Assembly: GCF_014649755.1 (NCBI RefSeq)
Contig: NZ_BMTQ01000008.1
Location: 1-64,000 of the forward strand
Direction: 5' to 3'
Length of the DNA stretch: 64,000 nt
DNA from: Streptomyces litmocidini
Lineage (GTDB): Bacteria > Actinomycetota > Actinomycetes > Streptomycetales > Streptomycetaceae
This document shows positions 23,952-31,582 of this stretch, in pieces. The notes under the pieces were generated by a model, which was not told the origin of the DNA, did not search any database, and saw only the letters and a list, made by a program, of their open reading frames with translations. Made by a program: the position numbers and the translations under genes. Numbering within the stretch: the first letter of the stretch is position 1; each line of letters starts with the position of its first letter.

Positions 23952-26501
23952 GTGACCTCGCACGGCGCGTCCGGCCCCGGCCCGGCGGGCGGCACCGGGA
24001 GTCCGTCCGGGAACGGAGCCGAGAACGGGCCCGCCTCCCGTGCGCTCACATGGGCCCTCGCGGAGACGGCCCTCGCGGCGGTGGAGGGGGTCGGCGGTTA
24101 CGCGGGCGGGGTGTACCTGCGCTCGGGGACCCCGGGGCTGTTGCGCCTCGCGGTCCTGGTGGGGCTGCCGGGGCCGCTGTTCCGGCCGTGGTGGCGAATG
24201 CACGCGAACCGGCCGTTCCCCGTGGCGGAGGTGCACCGCTCGGGCCAGTCCGTCCACCTCGCCGACGTCGAGGAGGCCATGCGGCGGTTCCCCCAGCTGG
24301 TGGCGAGCCTGCCGTTCCCGTTCGCCTCGCTGTACGCGCCGGTGGTCGCGGGCCGCGAGCGCTTCGGTGTGCTCGTGGCGCTGCGGGCGCCGAGCCCGGG
24401 GACGCCGGTGGACGCGCGGGACCGGAGCCGGATGACCGGGGACGCGCTCCGCCTCGGTGAGGCCCTGGCCGACCTGGCCCGGCGGGGGACGGAGATCGCG
24501 TGGCCCGGGGATCCGGTCTGCGTGCAGCTGCCCACCGGTTCGGGACCACCGGTCCGGTTCGGCTCCTTCTCCTGGGACCTGGACACGGGCACGGTCACGC
24601 TGGACGAAGGGCTCCTCGCCGTCCTCGGAGCGGATGTCTCCTCGCCCTGTTCGATCGAGGTGCTGACGTCCCTCCTCGATCCCGAGGACGGATACGCGCT
24701 GTGGGCGGCGGCCCGGCAGGCGACGGGGACGGACGGGCGGCCGTCGGTCCGCAGGCTCCGGCTGCGGGGGCCGGACGGCGGCCTCCACCTGCTCGAGGTG
24801 TCCGCGCGTGCGCGGCGGACCGTGGTGGGGACGGGAGCCGCTGGTGGAGGCGGCCGGCTGGAGGGGACGCTCGTGGACCTGGGTACGGGGCTGATCGGCT
24901 CGGACGCCACGGACCGGCTGCCGCGGGCCATCCTGGCCGTCGACCGGCTCGGCCGCGTCACCTACCTCAACGAGCAGACGGAGCACCTGCTGGGACGACC
25001 GCGCGGGGCGCTGGCGGGGCGGCCGCTGTGGGAGGCGCTGCCCTGGTTCGGTCAGCCCTTCCACGAGGAGCAGTTGCGCGCCGCCCTGCTCTCCGGTGAA
25101 CCGGTGCGTTTCCTGGCCCGTCCGGAGCGGGGCCGGTGGTTGTCGGTGTCGCTCCACCCGGGCCGGGACGGGGTGACGATGGTGCTGGTCCCGGAAGAGG
25201 ATCCGGCGCCCCCCGCCCCGGAAGCGAACGAGTCGGCGGCGAAAGGCGAACGGCCGGCGGGCGACGTCCTGTCCGCGCCGGGCGACCGGGCGGCCGCGCT
25301 GTACCGACCGGTGGCCCTGGCGATCGCGCTCTCCGAGGCGGTGACGGCGCGCCAGGTGTCGGCGGTGGTGACGGAGGAGCTGCTGCCGGCCTTCGGCGGA
25401 CGGCAGTTGGCGATCTACCTGCTGAGCGACCGGCGGCTCTACCTGGCCTGGGAGACGGGCTTCCCGCAGGGTTTCCTCGAACCCTTCGACGGCGTGGCCC
25501 TGGACTCCCGGGTGCCGGGCGTGGAGACCCTGACGACCGGCAGGCCGCTCTTCTTCGAGTCCATGGAGCAGCTGGGGCTGGCGTATCCGGACCTCCCGAT
25601 GGACTCGCACTCGGGCGCGCGGGCCTTCCTTCCCCTGATCGCCTCGGGCCGGCCGGTGGGCTCCTGCATCCTCGGGTTCGACGCCCCGCGCGGCTTCAGT
25701 CCGGAGGAACGGACCGTCCTCACGGCGCTCGCGGGACTGATCGCCCAGGCCCTGGAGCGGGCGCAGCGGTACGACACGGAGTCGGCGGTCGCGCGGGGGC
25801 TGCAGGACGCGCTGCTCCCGCACCGGCTGCCGGTGCGGGAGGGGGTGGAGACGGTGGGCCGGTACCTGCCGGGCACGCAGGGCATGGAGGTGGGCGGCGA
25901 CTGGTACGACGTGATCGAGACCGGGCAGGGGCGGCTCGCCCTGGTGATCGGCGACGTGCAGGGGCACGGTGTGGCGGCCGCGGCCACCATGGGGCAGCTG
26001 CGCAGCGCCGTCCGGGCGTTCGCGCTGGGGGGGCACCGGCCGCAGGACGTGATGCGCGGCACCAACCGGCTCCTGATCGATCTGGATCCGGGGCAGTTCG
26101 CGAGCTGCTGCTACGTACTGCTCGATCCGGAGACGGGTGACGCGCGGGCGGTGCGGGCGGGGCATCCGCAGCCGCTGCTGCGGATGCCGGACGGTACGGC
26201 GCGGCCGGTGGAGCTGGCGGGCGGGATGGTCCTGGGGGTCGACGTCCGGGCGTCGTATCCGGTGACGCGGTTGCGGCTGGCTCCGGGGGCGGTCCTCGCG
26301 CTGTTCACGGACGGTCTGGTGGAGCGGCCGGGCCAGGACATCGACGAGGGGATCGGGCGGCTGAGCCGCGCCTTCGCGGCGACGGGCGCGCTGCCGCTCG
26401 CGGAGACGGCCGACCGGCTGATCCGGGAGGCGAGGGCCGCCGCGTCCCGCCCGGACGACATCGCGCTGCTGCTCGCGGCCCGGTGGGCGGACGGCGACTG
26501 A
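23952..26501 (+). CDS. SpoIIE/PP2C-type protein phosphatase with GAF and PAS domains
   Basis: A cytoplasmic signalling phosphatase of 849 residues. An N-terminal GAF-like domain (about 20-175) is followed by two PAS-like segments (about 195-300 and 330-410; the second begins AILAVDRLGRVTYLNEQTEHLLG), another GAF domain (about 450-600) and a C-terminal SpoIIE phosphatase domain. The metal-binding motifs GGDWYDV, GDVQGHG, FTDGLVE and DDIALL are intact. It should dephosphorylate an anti-sigma-factor antagonist in response to a ligand or redox signal sensed by the GAF/PAS part. GTG 23952, with GGGGGGA before it, is the best start. No anti-sigma factor is adjacent. Confidence 0.9.
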   Translation: MTSHGASGPGPAGGTGSPSGNGAENGPASRALTWALAETALAAVEGVGGYAGGVYLRSGTPGLLRLAVLVGLPGPLFRPWWRMHANRPFPVAEVHRSGQSVHLADVEEAMRRFPQLVASLPFPFASLYAPVVAGRERFGVLVALRAPSPGTPVDARDRSRMTGDALRLGEALADLARRGTEIAWPGDPVCVQLPTGSGPPVRFGSFSWDLDTGTVTLDEGLLAVLGADVSSPCSIEVLTSLLDPEDGYALWAAARQATGTDGRPSVRRLRLRGPDGGLHLLEVSARARRTVVGTGAAGGGGRLEGTLVDLGTGLIGSDATDRLPRAILAVDRLGRVTYLNEQTEHLLGRPRGALAGRPLWEALPWFGQPFHEEQLRAALLSGEPVRFLARPERGRWLSVSLHPGRDGVTMVLVPEEDPAPPAPEANESAAKGERPAGDVLSAPGDRAAALYRPVALAIALSEAVTARQVSAVVTEELLPAFGGRQLAIYLLSDRRLYLAWETGFPQGFLEPFDGVALDSRVPGVETLTTGRPLFFESMEQLGLAYPDLPMDSHSGARAFLPLIASGRPVGSCILGFDAPRGFSPEERTVLTALAGLIAQALERAQRYDTESAVARGLQDALLPHRLPVREGVETVGRYLPGTQGMEVGGDWYDVIETGQGRLALVIGDVQGHGVAAAATMGQLRSAVRAFALGGHRPQDVMRGTNRLLIDLDPGQFASCCYVLLDPETGDARAVRAGHPQPLLRMPDGTARPVELAGGMVLGVDVRASYPVTRLRLAPGAVLALFTDGLVERPGQDIDEGIGRLSRAFAATGALPLAETADRLIREARAAASRPDDIALLLAARWADGD

Positions 26502-26625
26502 GCCGATCGCGCGGGTGTCACCCGGTCGGGCCCGTGGCGCTGGTCGGAGGCCGTGCGGCCGGGGAGGCTGGGGGTGCCGTGCCGATCAGGCCGGACCAGT
26601 CAGGGCAGTGGCCCGAGGAGGACAC

Positions 26626-26874
26626 GTGCAGCAGGACAAGCAGCCCGATTACCACCCCGTGGTGTTCCGTGACCGCTCGGCGGGGTACGCGTTTCTGACC
26701 CGGTCCACCGCGACCAGTGACCGGACCATCGAGTGGGACGACGGCGAGACGTACCCCGTGGTCGACGTCGAGATCTCGTCCGAGAGCCACCCCTTCTACA
26801 CGGGCAAGGCGCGGACCGTGGACTCCGAGGGCCGGATCGCCCAGTTCGAGCGCCGCTACGGCGAGGGGAAGTGA
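26626..26874 (+). CDS. rpmE2: 50S ribosomal protein L31 type B
   Basis: An 82-residue ribosomal protein. The text DYHPVVFRDRSAGYAFLTRST, then YPVVDVEISSESHPFYTGK and GRIAQFERRYG is that of the zinc-free type B L31: the CxxC zinc ligands of type A are absent. In Streptomyces such paralogues replace the zinc form when zinc is scarce. GAGGAGGACAC precedes GTG 26626. I see no palindrome of the Zur type (AT-rich TGAAAATGATTTTCA-like) upstream, and no neighbouring zinc-free ribosomal genes, so the expected Zur control is not evident here. Confidence 0.93.
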   Translation: MQQDKQPDYHPVVFRDRSAGYAFLTRSTATSDRTIEWDDGETYPVVDVEISSESHPFYTGKARTVDSEGRIAQFERRYGEGK

Positions 26875-27028
26875 GGCCGTCGAGGGGATGAGGCCGCCGA
26901 GAAGGTGAGGCCGCCGGGAATCCGTCCGTGAAACTGGCCAGGAGATGGCCGGTTCGCCTTCCAGGATGAGGTCACGAAGACGGCGGGGCGCACGCGCTCC
27001 GCCACGGACTCCCTGGAGGGGGACAGCT

Positions 27029-27865
27029 GTGATCGTGGTGACCGGAGCGACCGGAAACGTCGGACGACCGCTGGTGGACATGCTGGTCGCGGCCGGCGAG
27101 GAGGTCACGGCGGTGAGCCGCCGTCCGGCCGAGGGACTGCCCGCCGGGGTGACGCACCGGCGGGGCGACCTGGCCGATGTCGACGGCCTCAAGGGGCTGT
27201 TCGAGGGGGCGGAGGCCGTGTATCTGCTCGTCGCGGGTCTCGGGGACGAGCTGCGTCCGCGCGAGATCGTGGCGGCGGCGGTGGCCTGTGGGGTGCGGCG
27301 GATCGTGTTCCAGTCCTCGCAACTGGTGGGGACGCGGACCGGCTCGGTGTCGCACGAGATCCTGCGCGCGTTCGAGGCGGCGGTACGGGAGTCGGGCGTC
27401 GAGTGGACGGTGCTGCGGCCCGGCGGCTTCGCCTCCAACGCCTTCCTCTGGGCCGAGCAGGTGCGCTCGGCCCGAACCGTCACGGCCCCGTTCGCCGATG
27501 TGGCGCTGCCCGTGGTGGATCCGGCGGACGTCGCCGGGGTGGCGGCAGCCGCGCTGCGCGACCCGGCGCACGCCGGGCGGACGTACGTCCTGACGGGGCC
27601 GGCCGCGGTCTCGCCGCGTGAGCAGGCGCGGGCGCTGGCCGAGGCGCTGGACGCGCCGGTGGAGTTCGTGGCGCAGAGCGCGGAGGAGGCCCGGTCGCAG
27701 CTGGTGCGGTTCCTGCCGGAGGAAGCCGTCGACGGGATGCTGTCGGTGATGGGCGAGCCCCTCGCGGACGAACAGCGGGTGAGCCCCGATGCGGAGCGGG
27801 TGCTCGGACGGGCGCCCCGGCCCTTCTCGGCGTGGGCGGTGCGGAACGTGCCGGCCTTCGCCTGA
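27029..27865 (+). CDS. NAD(P)-binding NmrA-like reductase/sensor
   Basis: An atypical short-chain dehydrogenase of 278 residues starting with GTG at 27029, preceded by GGAGGGGGACA. The glycine motif IVVTGATGNVGRPLV binds NAD(P); RRPAEGLPAGVTHRRGDLAD and FQSSQLVG and WTVLRPGGFASNAFLWAEQVR are typical of NmrA-like and quinone oxidoreductase 2-like proteins. Members reduce small molecules or sense the NADP/NADPH ratio. The Tyr-x3-Lys catalytic pair of classical dehydrogenases is absent, as expected. It is not clearly in an operon with L31B, 154 bases upstream. Confidence 0.87.
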   Translation: MIVVTGATGNVGRPLVDMLVAAGEEVTAVSRRPAEGLPAGVTHRRGDLADVDGLKGLFEGAEAVYLLVAGLGDELRPREIVAAAVACGVRRIVFQSSQLVGTRTGSVSHEILRAFEAAVRESGVEWTVLRPGGFASNAFLWAEQVRSARTVTAPFADVALPVVDPADVAGVAAAALRDPAHAGRTYVLTGPAAVSPREQARALAEALDAPVEFVAQSAEEARSQLVRFLPEEAVDGMLSVMGEPLADEQRVSPDAERVLGRAPRPFSAWAVRNVPAFA

Positions 27866-27907
27866 GGCTCCCGGCTCCCGGCTCCCGGCATCAGGCATCA
27901 GGCATCA
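27866..27907. repeat. Heptamer tandem repeats
   Basis: Three perfect copies of GGCTCCC are followed at once by three perfect copies of GGCATCA, starting at the stop codon of the NmrA-like gene. Confidence 0.9.
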
Positions 27908-27994
27908 GGCGACACGGCGGGGCGGGACGCGCGTCCGATGGACCGCTTTCCCGCCCCGGCCGGGTGGACGAGCGAGGGCCCCGGGCCCTCCGTC

Positions 27995-28053
27995 CGACCC
28001 GAAGGGCGACCGGCCCGGAAGGGCGGTCGGCCCGGAAGGGCGGTCGGCCCGGG
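27995..28053. repeat. 17-bp tandem repeats
   Basis: The unit GGCCCGGAAGGGCGGTC occurs in about three and a half copies between the NmrA-like and cyclophilin genes, just beyond the cyclophilin stop. Internal GC-rich symmetry could let it act as a terminator. Confidence 0.7.
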
Positions 28054-28096
28054 GAGACGATTCGCCTCGGAGAGGCGGCTCAGCTCGGAGAGGCGA

Positions 28097-28597
28097 TCAG
28101 GCCTTCACGATGCCGGACTCGGCGACCTCGATCTTGGCCTTGGTCGCGCCCGAGGCGGAGCCGAGGGACTCGATCTTCTTGACCAGGTCCTGGCCCTCGA
28201 CGACCTCGCCGAAGACGACGTGCTTGCCGTCGAGCCAGTCGGTGACGACCGTGGTGATGAAGAACTGCGAGCCGTTGGTGTTCTTGCCCGCGTTCGCCAT
28301 CGACAGCAGGAACGGGCGGTCGTGCTTCAGCTTGAAGTTCTCGTCCGGGAACTTCTCGCCCCAGATGCTCTTGCCGCCGGTGCCGTTGCCGTTGGTGAAG
28401 TCGCCACCCTGCAGCATGAAGTTGGGGATGACGCGGTGGAACGGGGAGCCCTCGTAGCCGAAGCCCTTCTCGCCGGTGGCGAGCGTGCGGAAGTTCTCCG
28501 CCGTCTTGGGGACGACGTCGTCGAACAGCTTGAAGGTGATGCGACCCGCGGACTCGCCGTTGATCTTGATCTCGAAGTAAACGTTCTCGTTGCTCAT
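28097..28597 (-). CDS. Cyclophilin-type peptidyl-prolyl cis-trans isomerase
   Basis: A cytoplasmic cyclophilin of 166 residues, close in style to the eukaryotic cyclophilin A. All core strings are present: FELF-like KLFDDVVPKTAENFRTLATGE, FHRVIPNFMLQGGDFTNGNGTGG, the active-site FLLSMANAGKNTNGSQFFITT and WLDGKHVVFGEVVEG (the Trp that binds cyclosporin is present). It speeds proline isomerisation in protein folding. It has no signal peptide. The gene is monocistronic. In some streptomycetes a similar gene is adjacent to gap2; here it is 20 kb away. Confidence 0.95.
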   Translation of the reverse strand: MSNENVYFEIKINGESAGRITFKLFDDVVPKTAENFRTLATGEKGFGYEGSPFHRVIPNFMLQGGDFTNGNGTGGKSIWGEKFPDENFKLKHDRPFLLSMANAGKNTNGSQFFITTVVTDWLDGKHVVFGEVVEGQDLVKKIESLGSASGATKAKIEVAESGIVKA

Positions 28598-28721
28598 GAG
28601 GACATCCTGTCATTACTCACGCACGGCGCGCGCACGGGCCGCCTCCTCCCGGGTCGCGGCACGTCGGCGCCCCGCGCTCCGTCGGGAACACGGGGCACCG
28701 GCCGCCACCTGGGACGCGACG

Positions 28722-28934
28722 TCAGAGCAGCCCGCCGCCCTGCTGGTTCTGGAGGGCGCCCTCGGCTCCCTGGACGGTCTCGTGGAGGACGGTGGCGGTC
28801 TGGTCCTCCTGGAGGAGGCCCGTCGTGCCGGCGAGGGGGCTGTCGGCGGCGCTGGCCTGCGGCGGCGGGGTGACGAGGGCGGTGACGACGCCTGCGGCGA
28901 GGGAGGCGATGGCGAGCATGCTGCGCTTCTTCAT
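28722..28934 (-). CDS. Small secreted protein of unknown function
   Basis: A 70-residue product beginning MKKRSMLAIASLAAGVVTAL, a clear Sec signal with likely cleavage after QASA. The mature part is about 40 residues: an Ala/Thr/Gln-rich helix-like stretch (TATVLHETVQGAEGALQNQQ) and a Gly-Leu end. There are no cysteines. It resembles other short secreted actinobacterial peptides, but I cannot name a family. Codon use fits a real gene. It lies between the cyclophilin gene and the DUF6629 gene on the same strand. Confidence 0.65.
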   Translation of the reverse strand: MKKRSMLAIASLAAGVVTALVTPPPQASAADSPLAGTTGLLQEDQTATVLHETVQGAEGALQNQQGGGLL

Positions 28935-28964
28935 GACCTGGTCAACTGCTGAGAGGCCGTCGGG

Positions 28965-29612
28965 TTACGGCCGGACGCGCCCGGATCCGCAGCCGGACGT
29001 CACCGGCCGCCGTCCGCGGGTCCAGGAGAGCAGCAGCAGGGAGGCGACCGCCGCGAGGGCGCACCAGGTGGAGACGAACGCGGTGCGCCACAGGAGGACG
29101 CAGACGGCCGCCCCGAGGCCGGTGAGGAGTCCGAGGATCCGCAGGAGCCGGTCGCGTGCGAGCAGCAGCGCGCCGACGGTGGCGAGCAGGTATCCGGCGA
29201 GGACCAGCGGCGCGTGGGGCAGGTCGACGGCGTAACCGAGGGTGTGGCCCCGGACCTCGGCCGAGACGGGGCGGACGGCGAGTCGGTACGCGAGGAAGGA
29301 GGCGGTCACGAGGCCGGCGGCGAGCGGTACGAGCAGGCGCGGCCGGTCGGTGGGGCGGGCCGCGGCGAGGACGCCGAGGGACACCCAGAGGGGCAGCAGG
29401 GGAAGGGCGATCACGGCCCAGGCGAGGGTGGCGGGGCCGGTTCCGCCACCGGCGCGCCAGACGGCGGCCTCCACGGCCTGGTGGGCGCCGAGGAGGAGGG
29501 GCAGGGCGGCGAGCGGCGCGTCTCCGGGACGGCGTGCGGAGGCCAGGGAGGCCGCGCCGACGGCGCCGATCCCGAGGCCCGCCCAGAGGTCGGCGGTCGC
29601 GCTCCAGCACAT
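28965..29612 (-). CDS. DUF6629 family integral membrane protein
   Basis: A 215-residue membrane protein with about seven hydrophobic segments. The opening MCWSATADLWAGLGIGAVG and the LLLGAHQAVEAAVWR helix are characteristic of DUF6629, a family of unknown function widespread in Streptomyces. No enzymatic motif is visible. It is divergent from the AMIN-like secreted protein gene across an AT-rich 109-base gap that should contain both promoters. Confidence 0.78.
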   Translation of the reverse strand: MCWSATADLWAGLGIGAVGAASLASARRPGDAPLAALPLLLGAHQAVEAAVWRAGGGTGPATLAWAVIALPLLPLWVSLGVLAAARPTDRPRLLVPLAAGLVTASFLAYRLAVRPVSAEVRGHTLGYAVDLPHAPLVLAGYLLATVGALLLARDRLLRILGLLTGLGAAVCVLLWRTAFVSTWCALAAVASLLLLSWTRGRRPVTSGCGSGRVRP

Positions 29613-29721
29613 GGAGAATTTTTACCCTATATACGACAAAACAGGTGGAACCGTATCGTTGTGGTGGTTGTCTCTGCCAGTGACCCCTCTGTCCCCGGAA
29701 CAGCAGAAATTGGGGGACGTC

Positions 29722-30246
29722 ATGCATCACCGCCACACCCTCGCGGCCGTCGCCGCGGGAATCCTGCTGACCGCCGGGATCGGCGCCACGATCCCGGCAG
29801 ACGCGGCCGGCACCTCGGCCCCGAGCGCCTCGCCCCCGGCCACGGCCCTGGTCGTCAACGCCCGCTGGGGCGGCCACCCCACCTTCGACCGGCTCGTGAT
29901 CGACGTGCGGGGCGCCTTGCCCCCGGTCACCGTCCATCAGACCCGCTCGCTCCACTACGACGGATCGGGAAAGAGGGTCCCGCTCGCGGGGAAGTACTTC
30001 CTGGAGATCAAGCTCTCCCCCGCGGCCGCGCACGACGACGCCGGCCGGTCCGTCTACCAGGGCCCCCGGCTGCTGAAGATCCATCTGCCCGCGCTCAAGG
30101 GGGTCGCGCTGACCGGCGACTTCGAGGGCGTGGTGGGCGTCGGAGCCGCCTTCGACACCAAGCCCGAGTACAAGACCTTCCGGCTGCACTCGCCGGAGCG
30201 CTTCGTCGTCGACATCGCCCACCCTGCGGTGGGCCGCCGGGCCTGA
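29722..30246 (+). CDS. Secreted AMIN-like domain protein
   Basis: A 174-residue exported protein with a Sec signal (MHHRHTLAAVAAGILLTAGI, cleavage near DAAG). The mature part is one AMIN-like beta domain: ARWGGHPTFDRLVIDVRGALP, then SVYQGPRLLKIHLPALKG and FDTKPEYKTFRLHSPERFVVDIAHP. AMIN-type domains bind peptidoglycan or pilus proteins; stand-alone actinobacterial forms have no known role. The start at 29722 follows GGGGGAC. There is no lipobox Cys, so it is released or wall-bound rather than a lipoprotein. Confidence 0.82.
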   Translation: MHHRHTLAAVAAGILLTAGIGATIPADAAGTSAPSASPPATALVVNARWGGHPTFDRLVIDVRGALPPVTVHQTRSLHYDGSGKRVPLAGKYFLEIKLSPAAAHDDAGRSVYQGPRLLKIHLPALKGVALTGDFEGVVGVGAAFDTKPEYKTFRLHSPERFVVDIAHPAVGRRA

Positions 30247-30258
30247 GCGCGCGGGGTC

Positions 30259-30284
30259 GGGGCCCGTCCCGGCGGACGGGCCCC
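30259..30284. terminator. Bidirectional hairpin terminator
   Basis: GGGGCCCGTCC and its exact complement (11 bp) enclose a 4-base loop, placed between the convergent AMIN-like and Nudix genes. Confidence 0.85.
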
Positions 30285-30288
30285 ACGC

Positions 30289-30792
30289 TCACGTCCCGGC
30301 GGGTCCGCTCTCCACGTACACGGTCGACCCGGTCCTTCGCGCCCGGTCGACGGCCGCGAGACGGGCGAACTCGCGCGGGTCCATCTCCCGCTCCCACTCG
30401 CCGAGGGTCCGCAGGCGGTATTCGCTGTGTTCCTCGGGGTCGAGGACCACGGCGGCGATCTGTTCGTCCGTCAGCTCGCCCCCGTCGAAGATGAAGCCGA
30501 TGTGGTTGGCCGGCCAGTCCGCGCCCCGGTCCGTGGCGAAGTGGGTGGCGAGGAGGCGCGGTTCGCCGGTGAAGACGATCCCGGTCTCCTCGTGGCACTC
30601 GCGCACCGCGGTCTCCCAGGGGGTCTCCCCCGGGTCCATGTGGCCGCCGGGCCACTGCCACGGCCGGCTCTGGTAGACGGCCCGGAGCTGGAAGGGGCGG
30701 CCGGCGGTGTCGGTGAAGTAGAGGCAGGCGTACGCCGTCGCTCTCGGCAACGTGTCGACGTACTCGGCGGGCGGCAGCCAGGTGTTCGCCAT
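30289..30792 (-). CDS. Nudix hydrolase
   Basis: A 167-residue Nudix-fold pyrophosphohydrolase. The Nudix box GGHMDPGETPWETAVRECHEETGI is complete, with the metal-binding REcHEE core. Before it, WLPPAEYVDTLPRATAYACLYFTD and the strand SRPWQWPGG are as in actinobacterial NUDIX proteins of unknown substrate. It would hydrolyse a nucleoside diphosphate linked to another group. ATG 30792 gives the family length; the frame is open a further 34 codons. Confidence 0.9.
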   Translation of the reverse strand: MANTWLPPAEYVDTLPRATAYACLYFTDTAGRPFQLRAVYQSRPWQWPGGHMDPGETPWETAVRECHEETGIVFTGEPRLLATHFATDRGADWPANHIGFIFDGGELTDEQIAAVVLDPEEHSEYRLRTLGEWEREMDPREFARLAAVDRARRTGSTVYVESGPAGT

Positions 30793-30904
30793 GGGCGGCT
30801 CTCTCTCGACGGACCGGATGGGTCGCCTCCATCCAAGCGGTCCGGGACGGGCGGGCCCGCTCCTCGCGAGTGGATCACCGGATCGTGTGAGCACCGCAGG
30901 TCCG

Positions 30905-31582
30905 TCAGACGGCGGAGACCAGGCCCGCCTCGTACGCGATGATCACCAGCTGTACGCGGTCGCGGGCGGCCAGCTTGGCGAGCAGCCGGGTGACGTAGGT
31001 CTTCGCGGTGGCGATGCTGATGTGGAGCGCCTCGGCGATCTCGGTGTTGGAGAGACCGCGTCCGACGAGGGTGAGGACCTCGCGCTCGCGGTCGGTGATC
31101 CCCTCGGCACGGCGGCGCGGGGCGGGCGGGGTCCTGGGGCGTTCGGTGAACTCCTTGATGAGGCGCCGGGTGACGCTGGGCGCGATGAGGGCGTCGCCGG
31201 AGGCGACGACGCGGACGGCGGCGAGGATGTCGTCCAGGGCCATGTCCTTGACGAGGAATCCGGACGCGCCCGCGTGGAGCGCCGCGTACACGTGGTCGTC
31301 GTCGTCGAAGGTGGTGAGGACGACGACTCGGGTGCCGGTGGGGCCCTCGGTGATGACGCGGGTGGCCTCGATGCCGTCCGTGCCGGGCATCCGCAGGTCC
31401 ATGACGGCGACGTCGGCACCGGTCTCCTCGACGAGACGGACGGCTTCGGCGCCGTTCGCGGCCTCGCCGACGACGACGAGGTCCGTCGTGTCGGTGATGA
31501 CCATCCGGAGCGCGGTGCGCACCAGGGGCTGGTCGTCGGCGAGGACGACGCGGACCGGCTGTCCGGCGGTGGTCCGGCTCAT
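30905..31582 (-). CDS. NarL/LuxR-family response regulator
   Basis: A 225-residue two-component response regulator. The receiver domain (about 10-125) has VLADDQPLV, the phospho-acceptor Asp near residue 62 in VMDLRMPG, and the switch Thr in VVLTTF and Lys in FLVKD. The LuxR-type helix-turn-helix (about 160-220) reads ITDREREVLTLVGRGLSNTEIAEAL. It overlaps the kinase stop by four bases (ATGA), so the two are translationally coupled. The ABC exporter genes, divergent from the pair, are the likely target. Confidence 0.95.
   Translation of the reverse strand: MSRTTAGQPVRVVLADDQPLVRTALRMVITDTTDLVVVGEAANGAEAVRLVEETGADVAVMDLRMPGTDGIEATRVITEGPTGTRVVVLTTFDDDDHVYAALHAGASGFLVKDMALDDILAAVRVVASGDALIAPSVTRRLIKEFTERPRTPPAPRRRAEGITDREREVLTLVGRGLSNTEIAEALHISIATAKTYVTRLLAKLAARDRVQLVIIAYEAGLVSAV

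Noticed and set aside
22884..26165. 1093-codon minus-strand frame covering the large phosphatase
   Set aside because: Only its last 254 codons (the alpha/beta hydrolase) are real; the rest is antisense to a gene with clear GAF/SpoIIE motifs.
28097..28597. Operon of cyclophilin with gap
   Set aside because: They are 20 kb apart here, although adjacent in some other streptomycetes; no functional link can be shown.
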